From: Patiria pectinifera
Lineage: Eukaryota; Echinodermata; Asteroidea; Valvatida; Asterinidae
DNA: 64,000 nucleotides
Assembly (NCBI GenBank): GCA_029964075.1
Contig: CM057142.1
Span: 4,851,770 to 4,915,769, forward strand
Direction of reading: 5' to 3'
The notes under the pieces were generated by a model, which saw nothing but the letters and a program-made list of their open reading frames with translations, did not search any database and had not been told where the DNA came from. Below are positions 23,301 through 35,300 of the stretch, piece by piece. The position numbers and the translations under genes are program-made. Position 1 is the first letter of the stretch. Each line of letters starts with the position of its first letter.

Positions 23301-26300
23301 CATTTACAACATGCTCCATCACACTATCGTCCCCTTATATTAAAAAAGGTAAAGGTAAAGGGGACGAACCTGTGTTCACAGGAACGGAGTGCCCATCTCT
23401 CTTTCGAAGTGAAAGGGCAAGACTCATATGCTGCTGTGGGGGGATCGCCACACCTCCTCCACAGAGAGTCTGTTACCTTCCCAGCATTGAATAATGCCGG
23501 TACCCATTTAACACCTGGGTTGAGAGGAGTAATTGAGGTAAAGCGCCTTACTCAAGGGCACAACACGCATGGCCACGGTGGGGCTCGAACCCACAACCTC
23601 ACGAGCATGAATCCTGTGCTCCACCGCTAGACCACACGTGCCCCTATATAAAACTATGTAGTTATACAATTTAGTTGGCATGACATGGACAACCTAAGAA
23701 ATAAAGAATGAAATGAAGTCTAGCCCACCTTTGGAATGATCTTAGTGGTGAGGATCCCGAAGGATCTCGTTGTCTCCTCTGGAACATGAAGCCTACGATC
23801 CCGCACATTGAGCACCTCAGGCAAGGGGGAGGCAAGACCCATGTGTATCTCATACAGATGACATGGTTGATTGGCCATGGGGTGGCAATCTTTAAGGCAC
23901 ATTGCAACCTGTTGATACAAACAGAGTTATTATTCACTGTTAGGTTTTGCCCTTCATTGCCGTATAAACACTGTAAAACTCAGTGTGTTATGTCCCGAGT
24001 GAAAGTTGGATAAAATCACTCGGGTGGGACTCAAACCCACGACCTCCTGCTTTCAAGTGCAGACGTCTTACCACTCGACCAATGAGCTTGCTGGACTGGT
24101 TGGCTGGTTCAAATCTGATGTACATGTAGCAGCGGGTACCGCAATTAAACTATTCATAAGATCTTATTATTAAGAAACTGGATGGCACATACACCCGCAT
24201 GTTGAGGAAGGTTCAGAACATTAGCTGGCAGGACCACGTCACCAATGTCCGGCTCTATGGAAAACTCCCTGCGCTCACGGAGAAGATCAAGGCGCAGCTT
24301 GCTGGTCACTGCCACAGACACCCTGAGCTGCCTGCTAGTAAGCTCGTGGCTTGGGAACCAACGCATGGCAGACGAGAGCCTGGACGCCCAAGGACAACTA
24401 TGTTAATGACGTTGATGCAGGATGCAGGAGTCGAGACGAAGGAGGAGTTGGCCAGTTGCATGGAGTCAAGGGAGGTGTGGCGCGTCAGGCATCGTTCCCG
24501 CCTCAAGACGGCCTCACGGCAACGTCTCGAGCCAACTTGATAGATAGATATTATTGTCAACCGTGAATACCAATATTTCAACCTACGTTCAAATAAACTA
24601 CAAGAATAACTAACACGGAAAAGAATATCTATATCAGGATGAAAGGAAAAACAAGATTCTTCATAGTTGACAAACATCCAATAAGATTTGTAATTTGAGT
24701 CAATCATAAGGCCGCCCTTAGGTGGACCTTTCACTGACACAGAACAGTCGACGACTGGTTTCTTAGGATCGAGCTGTGGCTGAGCTACGACCATGGGGAA
24801 CATATCAGTTGGCAATTTTTTGCAACTTGAGTGTAACTACAATGATATTTAGACAATCAGCTATCAGTCGACACTACAAAAAATCAACAGTTGCAAAAGT
24901 AGAAAAATTTCAACTTTATTAATTTTAATAATGTGACTTTACTTGGGACTGGAAGACTTTTGACGGACGCATGACGAATTGTGATGACTTGGTTATTCAT
25001 TGACATATAGACAAAGGTTGTTCCATTACCTCTTTATTATAGTACTGTCTTCTCTTTGTTGTCCCCGGTCTGCCCTGCCCTTCCTCCACTACTTCCTGAT
25101 CATAGCCAAGGTCCTCCATCAGGAGCACTGTGTCCTTTCCCACCGGGAGTAGGTTGTCGTCCAGTTCCCCTAAAAACAAATTCAGAGTGTAAAGCTTTTT
25201 TCAGATTATTGGCATTCCATCCAGTTTACAGCAACATAAGTCCACCCTAATAGAAATCAGTTAAGACGGGCAAACTTTACGTTCCTAGGTCTTAACAGTG
25301 CAAATAAAAAAAATCCAGATTTAACCGACACTTAGTATGCTTGTATTGACACGCAGGCTAGTATGTCTGCACAGCTGAGCCCCAAATTCATAAATACCCA
25401 AGACAGTTTACCAATTCCTATTGGTCGAGAGCCCGTCACATGGGTGGCTTTAAACGGTTGATAAAACACCGACTGTTTTAAACATTTTTCCGGTGTCACA
25501 TGTAATCTAACCCCTTTTACCCCCCTTTTTTTTTTGGTTGAACCCTTTCATGTGACCAGTCACTATCCTAACACTTGCATCGCTGCATTCTGTGCCACAT
25601 TACACAGCACGCGCTACACGCATGCCAATTTCCATATAAGGAGGTTTTTAGTACTACTCGCGGGAGGCACATAGGCCTACCATAAACATAGCTATGGGGT
25701 TTTTCACAACAAAATCGTTGGAAATTAAACATTTGTTACTTGTTTTGACTTGACCAAAAGGTATTTATGAATGGGAATGTGCTTGGCTGGTATTAATCAA
25801 GTACGTTTAAAACCGGCTAGGGGGCCTGGACGCCGATATTGTCCCTCGCATGTGGCTTGGGACATCATCAGCCTCCAGTCCTCTAGCTGGTTTTAAACAC
25901 TTATGTTAAACTGGCTAAGCACTGCAAAACAAAAAGAGTCTTACATTGAATGACAAAGAAATTCGCAACGAAAATCGTAACGAACCATTTTAGACGCTGG
26001 AATTCAAATTTTTGTTTTATAAAAGCAGATATTCCATACTCGCAGAAATCAGGGTGACGTTAATTTGGTACTCAATTTCCAACATTAAAAACAAATAGTT
26101 TGAGTCTGTGTCTTACCAGCTTTGTGAAGTGTTTCGCATGTCTTCAGTGCAGCAGCCATTTCAGCTAACTTTCTCTTTGGCATCGGAGGGCCCTATGAAC
26201 AGACAGCGTTTAAAACAAAAAACACGTCAAAAAATTAAGCAATATCTGCTAAGAAGTTTGACAAATAAAATTTAAATGCTGGACCACAACCCAATCATGT

Positions 26301-29300
26301 GGGTGACTTTTGAACTTTTAGTAACTGAAATTTTTTTCCGCAAAATTTTCGTTTCATTTCGATCTTTGCAAAGTGGACAGCAGAAGTAATAACACATATT
26401 AAAGGGCCCATGCAATGTAGGTTTTGTTTAATGCAAACATTAAAAAATGTTGCATTCCATTTAACCTTACTTTCAATTTTCGTTTTGTAATTTTGAGCAA
26501 ACCTTTTTCACAAATGTTTTCAATGAACACATGTTTGGGTTCATAATTTGAACAGAAACCCCTAAACTGAACAGTGTCTTCCTGAAATGACATCACAGCA
26601 ATAGCTCCTTCAGTTGTCGGGAAAAGTATGGGACATTTTTAACATTTAAAGAAGTGCACTTTTCAATAAAATTAACCAAAAAGAAATGTCAAATAGTTTT
26701 CATACATTTAAGAAGAGTAGAAAGTTGCACAAAATGTGTTTCGGAGAAAACTTCATCTCATGATATGAACCTAAGTTATTATAATATATAAAGCTGTTAA
26801 GATGAATAAGGATGCAAACAAAGTGAAGGGACAAAATCAACAAATGACGATTGAACTTCAGGCGATGTGATTATTACAGGTTTTTTTACGTCATCTTTAA
26901 TGAGGGTAAACTCCGATCAGTGCAAGGCACTGCTTTCCATGGAGGCCCTCAAGTTAATGAGAACTATGAGACCCATTATGTAGCACCTTTATAAGGATTT
27001 ACAAGGTGCTGCAGAGCATATTGCAGCCACTGCCAGAAACACCGGGGCAAACCCCTTCTCTTAGCGATAAGTGTAACTGGGTTCTTTAACGTGCATTACA
27101 CAACACACGGGACCTGCGGCTTTACGTCCCATCCGAAGGACGAAGCAATAATGGCAAAGTGCCTTGCTCAAGAGCACAAGCACCATGTTCCCACGGTCAG
27201 GATTCGAACCCATGTACCACGGCACACAAGTCGAACACCGTAACCATTGGACCACAGCACCCCACACATTCTGCTGCTGTGACCCAAGTTTGAATCCCAC
27301 CCGGGCCAATATGTGGATTGAGTTTTCAGTGCCTAGTTTGATTCCATGGGTTTCCCAAGAATGTCATTCTGCGTTTTCCTCTCACCGTCAAAACTGTTAT
27401 TTCCTTCGTAATCTTCTACCAAGGGACCCCAATGAAAATAATTTGGAAGAGTTTCGTTAATAATAACAGGTAGATTAAGTATTGAATGAATAAATGAATA
27501 GAACTCATAAGAGCTCACCAGTATGGGGTCCCTGATAGGCGAGTTGATTGGTAGGAATATCCGAGACTGGTACGTGACAGGACTTGAACCATCTTGAATG
27601 GTGACAGTCTGGCACTTGGGAGACAGATGAGTAAAGGTGTCGCTGGGAAGCTTGGAGCAATATCTGAAAAAAGGGTAAATTTCTTGATCACGAAACACTT
27701 TATAATAATAATTATATCATTATTAACAACCCAAACAAGTACTCACAAAATTTTGCAATTTTGACCAAGATATGTCTTGGGATGTTTGCAAATATATCAA
27801 GATATTTTATTTCTAACCCCCGGTTCAGACAGGCGTTCCAGAGTCGCGCCAAATCAAATAGATTTGGAGCGACTCGAGGTTGACCCAAATAGATTTTGAC
27901 TTCAGACAGGCGAAATTAATACACTGGAGTTTTGTGCACAAACAAACGAACACACGATCTTAGCAACAAGCCAACATTGAGCAGTGCCGTCGATGCATAT
28001 GGGCTGCGTACGCATTCCTTCACTAAACGCCTGGCCGTGTATGTAGAATACGTATTAACAATGCTGATATACTTTTCAGAGCGTACTCTTTTGCATGTCA
28101 TGTCACGTATGAACATTAATTTTTCAAGACTTCGCTATGCCTGTACCATATGGATACTGGAAATCTTGATTTTTGCCAAAAAATGTATCTTGTGTTGTAT
28201 AGGGATAACAGAGGTACGATACGTACATTTAATATAAGTTCTTGCTCTATAACACAACGTCAAAATCTTGTGTTTCAAAGGATTGATTCTGCAAAAAGGA
28301 AAAGTTTCAAATTTGAAGCACTACATTGCGCGTTAAACACATCGACTGCAGTCCTAATTTATGAAGGTCACTACTTATTTTGATACATTTACATACATTT
28401 GCATAAAGTTCAGCTCATGACTAGAGCGACATCTGAAATCAAGTCACTCCCGAGTCGTTCTAAACGACAGTCAATCTTACGCCATCTGGCGTGTCTAGTC
28501 ACTCCTAATTGTTTCAGAAGTCGAACTTTTCACATACTTAAATCAAATCTTGCCTTAAATTTGGTTCGGCACGACTCTGGAACGCCTGTCTGAACCGAGG
28601 GTAAGAGTTTTAAGATTTACAGTGTAGTTTGAAAAGGTTACAACACCTTTGCAAACAATAATTATCAACTGACTGATCAAAAGCTAATGAAAAGGAGAAA
28701 TGATAAAGTAAGGTAACAAGGTAACTGTAATGTTGCTTCGACAAAGTATAACTCTAAAAGCTTGTCCACATTTGGCATTTATTGACAAAAAGAACAAACT
28801 AAGTGCTAACACAAATGTTTCGTGACATAAAAAATTTGCTTGGCATAAAATTTCCATTCACAGCGAAGTTTGAAAATATGCGACATATTTCGCATGACCA
28901 TTATTGAAAGCTTTCCTAAAGCTTTTGGGTCATATTATATAAAGTTTTGGTCCAAAGTGTGACATTTTTTCATGTCCCTGTTACCTCTGAAATTAAAAAA
29001 TGACTAGTACATTTGTTTGGTAGGTTATTTGCTGTCCATAATAATAATGCACGTCAAGGGCGGATCCAGAACACAATTTTAGGGGGGCCAAAAAAAAAAA
29101 TTGGTCCCCCCAAAAAGTGGGTCAAAAAATTACGGCGTGGGGTTCGGGGCCCGCTTAAGGGCCCCAAAATTTTTTTGGATTCTAGATGCTCTGTGGTGCG
29201 ATCTGAGGCAATTTCTGACCACTTTAACCAATGTTTTTTTGAGGAAAAGATGGTGGTGTACTCATTGCCTGCCTTTATTGCGATGTTACATAAAAAAAAA

Positions 29301-32300
29301 AAAATTGGTTTCGTTTTGGGGGGGGGCCATGGCCCCCTTTGGCCCCCCCCCCTGGATCCGCCCTTGATGCACGTAGGAGTGCATTAAGACTTTACAAACT
29401 AATACATTTAAGATGCAACAGCGACAGGAAAGAAGTGGACCCCAAATTTTACAGAATGACACATTTTAAAAATACTAGTGCAAACTTATATTTTACTATC
29501 AAACCACGGTACTTGCCACAGACCAACCTATTGACAAGTGAGATGGCTGTTGTCATGGTTACCATGCCCGCATCTTCCCCCTTGCTTGGTTTGTATGGGA
29601 GACACAGTGAATCTGCCTCCTGTAGATCAGTTTCATCCCAAGACTGCTGCTCCCTCTGGTGACATTTCCGTTGGAGGATCTGGAATTGAAAAAAATGTTA
29701 TCACAATCACTAAATGTTGCACCTAATGATATGGACTCCACATACAAGCACCCGCTCGACAAAAAAGAATTGTTATATCGTGTCTTTGGATACTGTAATT
29801 TCATTGGTTTAAAACAGCCACATGCTCGGTATATAAAAATTACAGTAAATCTCATTTACGCTGCGTCGCATGCAAATTACCTCATACACACCGCGCTGCA
29901 ATATCAAATACCTCGTATATACCCCATTGCATATAAACTACCTTGCATGCGCGCGAGTCCAATATGTGTGCAGGGCGCGCGCGACACGCAGAGCAATGCA
30001 ACCAATACAGCGTATCAGAACTATCGTTCACTAATAAAGCAACTTCCGGAGCTAAGTGCGGTGATTAAATTTATTTCTCGAAGACTAAATCACACCTTTC
30101 ATCTTTTTTTTATCACGATATAACAACACAATTCATTAGTCGCACAACGAAGTAATGTATATGTATTGTGCGCAAAAAGTCTATAGAGGTTGCAGACCAG
30201 TAAATAAACTTCCATAGACCCCAATGGTAAATGCTCCCACTTCAGAAATTCGGGAAAAATACTCACAACTCTCCAAGGTGTTCGAGACACACATCAAATT
30301 AAAGCTTATTTCATCATCTTTCATTTTCTTTTCAATTTTCGGGGGGGTCAACTGATGACTTTTAGGAGAAATTTTCATTCGAAGATGATCACCCCTTAAA
30401 AAAGTCCTGAAGCCAATCACCATTTTGAAAAACGATGCCTACACTCCATTGCAAAATAGAGTGCTTTAAGGGCCCCAATTTCATCCAAATTGAACGGAAC
30501 TACAAGCTCACAGTCCTGTGCACGGCTTCCACCCATATTTTTTACAAACCCTCAAGTTCATGGCCCACAGCATGCTCAAATACTGAAGATTTTTGAGGGC
30601 ATGCAAATCGTGATTTGGCCGGCGTAGGCAATTTCGGACCGATTTACTGGTCTGCAACCATAAACGATACGTCACTTTCTGGTGCACCCGACGAATTGTT
30701 GACTGGTATGATGTGGGACATGGCGTTTTTTTAATCCCTCGAGGACGCACAGAACCCTCGGCTTCACCTCTGGTGCCATGCGTCCCACGGGAGTAAAAAA
30801 TTCAACATCACAGATGTCAACAATTGTTAAACATCCTCACCCTTAAATACTGTGCACACAGTGTTGTAGTGAGGACGTGAGGACTTGTGAGGACTTGTGA
30901 TGGGCTGGACTACAACACTGCTTTGTACATGGAACAGTTGTCCAGTCCATCCCAAGTCTTTACAAATCCTTTCCCCAGTCCAGTTACGACTAACAGGGCA
31001 CAAACAAGGACATAGGAATGCTTTTGTCGCAGTTCTGTTGAATAGCTTGTGACTTGACTTGAGACTGAAATGACATGTGAAATTGATCCCTTTTCTCACC
31101 TTATCAATTTCCTGAAAGTTGCTAAGTTCCTTGGTGAAAGCACCCAGGCTAGCCTCTTCAACCAGCATGATGTAATGCGAGTTGGGTGCCCTGGCGCGAC
31201 CCTTGGACAGAACGTACGACCGGTAGTGATCGGGAATATCAAAGCGCACAACCAAGTTACACTTGGGAACGTCTACACCTGGAAAACATGAGAAAATATG
31301 AATAATCACATTGCCAAGTTAAACTAACACACAGCAGAACCTGCAATGCAAATTTTGCAATATTAATTTGCAATGAAGTTAGAAATAGTGTGGCTGTTGT
31401 TAATTTTCCAAATATTGTAGTACAGCATCCTTGTCTTGCGATAATAGATATATTGATGAATCATTTTACACATTTAATCCTTACCTTCCTCAACAGCACT
31501 TGTGGCAAACAGCAGGTTGATCTCGTGACGTCGAAACCTCCTCAGAATTTCCTCTTGTTTTTTAAACTGTAGCTCCTTGGTCACACTTAGGGCGTCAAGG
31601 CCTCCCCTGCTGTGTCCCATGATGCAGCTGCTGTTGATGAAGCCCAGAACCGGGTCCTTCTTTTGCAACCGCCGGACCAGTTTGTCTAGAACCATGGCTA
31701 GGAAGCGACGATTCACAAAGACGATGCCGTACATGTTGGTTTCGCTCTGTGCGTCAGCAATTTCGTCTTTGTCCTCTTCTTCATCGTCCGAGTTACTGTC
31801 GTCGTCTTCATCGTATACGAGAAGCCGTCTGTTTCTCATCAACCTCTCATGGTGGACCTTCTGCGAACTTCCACCCCCTGGTATTCTCTCGGTACGTCTC
31901 ACGGTATCCTGACTTTTAACGGCAGCATTGATGTTATTTGATTCTTCGCTTGGTTGGAACTCTTTCAGTACTTCAAGAAGACGGCGCACCTTCGAGGTCG
32001 TGAGTCTCAGATCAAGCGGATCCTCTAATTCCATGATGGCGTTTTCGCAAATCTTTCTCGCCAAGCGTAGCTGGGTGCAACCGTACTGCAGCATGAGCTT
32101 ACTCGCGGAATGCGTCCCGCGCTTTTCGATCTTCTGAAGCTTTTTGAGAAGCAACGGGACGACTATCCTCAACCCCAGCGGCCCTACAGCCACAAAGGTC
32201 ACGAGGCATTCTCTGAAAGCCTGCATCACAGGCAACCGAGGATCTCCTTCTATTGCATCATATGGTATGCAGCACTCTTGTACGAAGACCAGAGAATTAT

Positions 32301-35300
32301 TTAAAACATGCTCCACCTGGGTAATGATGTCTTCAAACCCCTGCTGCATCTCACAGACAATGATTGCCTCCTTGGGCTTGGTGCAATACCTGGTCAGGCA
32401 TCCACTGGAGTAGGTCTCCGCAACACTCTTCAGGGTTTGTTCAAGGACACCGAGTTTCCTCTCCAGAGTCTGCGGCTCACATTTGCTGTGGAGAATGGAG
32501 GCCGTCATTCCCATAATGCGGGGCAAGCGGGACGACTCCTTCCATCCACTAAGGCACTTCATGATCTCGCAGTACGGGTGTTTCTCCGTGGCAAGGTGAC
32601 ACTCGTCAAATACCAACAAGTTGACTTGATAAGGACTGACGACTCCGTGTTCGAGTATTTTCAAGAATAGCTCGGCAGTTGTGATGAGGACTTGGCTCTG
32701 GACAAACTTTTGTTTCCATAGCGAAAGATTGGAGTTATCATCGTCATCAGAAACACAACTCACAAAGTCCCCAATAGTTAGGTCGGTGTGTTCACAGAGC
32801 ACGCTTGCTTGCTGCGTAACGATACTTACTACAAAGAAAAGCACAAGAACGATTTCGTCTTGGAAGAAGTGCGGTTCTGAAAAGAACCGGTTGGTTGGAC
32901 AGTGTGCTCTGTCAGTCCTCAGGAGGGTGAGACAGAGCACACTGTAACAGTGGACAGACTGAGCACACTGTCCGAAGCATGGAGTTCTACACTCAACCAA
33001 CAGGTTCTTTTCAGAACCACACTTCTTCCAAGAAGAGATTACTTTCCACATGGTGTTACCCGCAATCTTCCTACTTTATCTCATCCGCCATGCAAAGCTT
33101 CAAGTCATATAAGAACGATTTGTTAAAATACCAAACCTCTTTTACTGATGTGTTTATTGCGCTTATTTCTAATTACTTTATTCTCTTTGGTAAGAACCCG
33201 AGAATTCCTCCAAAAATGCACCAAAAAAACACACTTTGACCTTCAAGCCTATAGAAAGTTAAAGACAAAAAAAGAGGCAGACATAACTTCATTGATTCCT
33301 GATCATTTAAGCGACAACTGTGTAAGGAATCACTGTAAATCACATTTGAAAAAAAAAAGATTTGGAAAAAGCTCTGTGTTCTCTGTAATATGCCTAGGGA
33401 ACTTAAAACATGCTGAGCCTTTTTTTTGGGACACGGCAATAGGAGGCATCTATTTGGTCTTGGTAAATTTGGGTAAATTTATATATACAAAAGATTTTAA
33501 CACAAACCAAAAAGCGCCCTCGGATTGTGTCCATCTAAAAAGGACTAAGCGGAACAATGAGAAAAAGTAAAAGCAGACCATACCATCATTGACAAGATAC
33601 ACCATTCTCTTTCCACCTTCTTGCAAGGGCAAGCGTAAGGCATTTGATAGCTCCTTTATCAGCATCACAGCGATGAATGTCTTGCTAGCCCCAGTCTGCA
33701 GACAGACGATTGTGTTGTGATCCAAAGCAGCATCAAGTAATTCCACCTGAGGATAGAGAAATTTGTGTATCATTTCAACTTGTGTTCCCTGTGCTATTTC
33801 CCAGTTTTATCCCGATTTTTTTTTTTTTTTCAAAATTGTTATTTTTCTAACACTACAAAAGTTATTCACTTTTGAATGAGGCATCGTCTGGACAAAAAAA
33901 TCGGCCCATGTTTAGTTACTGAATTCGTCTTTTTGTGTGGTTCCAGCAAAATTTTAGCTAAGTATGCAAGCTCAAAAGCTGGTAGAATGTATGGACACAT
34001 AAGTATCAGCAAAAGAGTTGAAAAAACAGCAGAATCCATCTTGGAAAATCCGCCATCTTGTAAAAGAAAAAAACAGGCCCCCTCATCCCATTTTTCAAAA
34101 AGCATAGACAATTTTTTTTTTTACTTTGCCTTATTCATGACATTTCAATGATACGATTTGTAAGCACAATGGTGTAGTTTGAAATAAATCTAGAAGATGT
34201 TCAGTTTGTTCCCACCCTCATACTTATCTTGGGCCAAAAAAAAAATAGTTCTGCTTCCGATTACATGGCATTCGAAAATAGGGTAGGTAGGTAGGGATTT
34301 TTATTTTTTTTTTGGCCAATTTTTTTTGTGTACGATCATAAGGAGGCGTCTGCGTGTAGTCAAGGGTAAAAGGTAGAAATTGATGGTTTAGGGAGTTTGT
34401 TTCTCATTTCCCCATAAAAAAATTAGGGTACGGGCTGTCAGAATAGGGAAGGTAGGGAAACCGGAAGCAGAACTTTTTTTTTTTTTTTTTTTTGGCCTTA
34501 TCTGAACTCAAATTGCCAAGGAGGGTTTGAGTTTTGCAACTGCAAACTTCTGCATACAAGCCATTTTTTTTAAATGCTAACTTGGGGGTTTTATGTCTTA
34601 TAAATTGACAAAACAGCAGCTTCTCCATTATAAGATTTAACTTGTATCTCTTTTGTTTACTTTGTGGTTGAGTGTTAATGAGGTTGTGGGATGTGTTCTT
34701 TATTTATTTCGTGGGGTAAGAGTATTCATTAACATTTTCTTTGGCACTTTTTGTTCATTTGTTATTTTCCATTCGATGTTATATGCTGTTCCCTAATAAA
34801 GGTACTTTTATGAAATTACTTTTTATTTCCCAAGGTGTTATTATTTTTAAATTATGATTTATTTGGCCTCTTAATAACAAAGTACACACATACAACAAGC
34901 AATCCACAATAAAATGAAATACTAAAACATAACAACCAAATTTTCTTTCGCCTTTTTTTTTAGGGGGGTGGTGTTTTATTTTTTATTTTTTTTTAGGTTG
35001 TGATATAAAATTGTAGTGTGAAGGAAAAACAAATAATAAATAAAAAATTGAAAAATTGAAAAAAGCTAAACTTTTGAAACAAAACAATACAAAAACACAT
35101 GTACAGAAGTCAAAAAGTATATCCGTCAACAGGTCATGTGCGTCCAACTACTCCTTGCAATAAGATGTTGCACAACATGTACATGTGCAGTAAATTTTCT
35201 AAAACAAAGTGCAAGTAGGCTGATATATCAATCAATTTGAAGGGTTCAATAAAATATGATTTTAAACACAGAAACAAAATATGATAAATTATCAGTGATG

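Noticed and set aside
29013..29387. Plus-strand frames across 29013-29387 and 47503-47835
   Set aside because: They lie in the two hAT-type MITEs and are similar because the elements are.
32981..33051. Extending Dicer exon 3 upstream through the open frame to 33051
   Set aside because: The extra frame is the foldback repeat; splicing at 32829 restores VYLVNDVSIVTQQ, which matches other Dicers.
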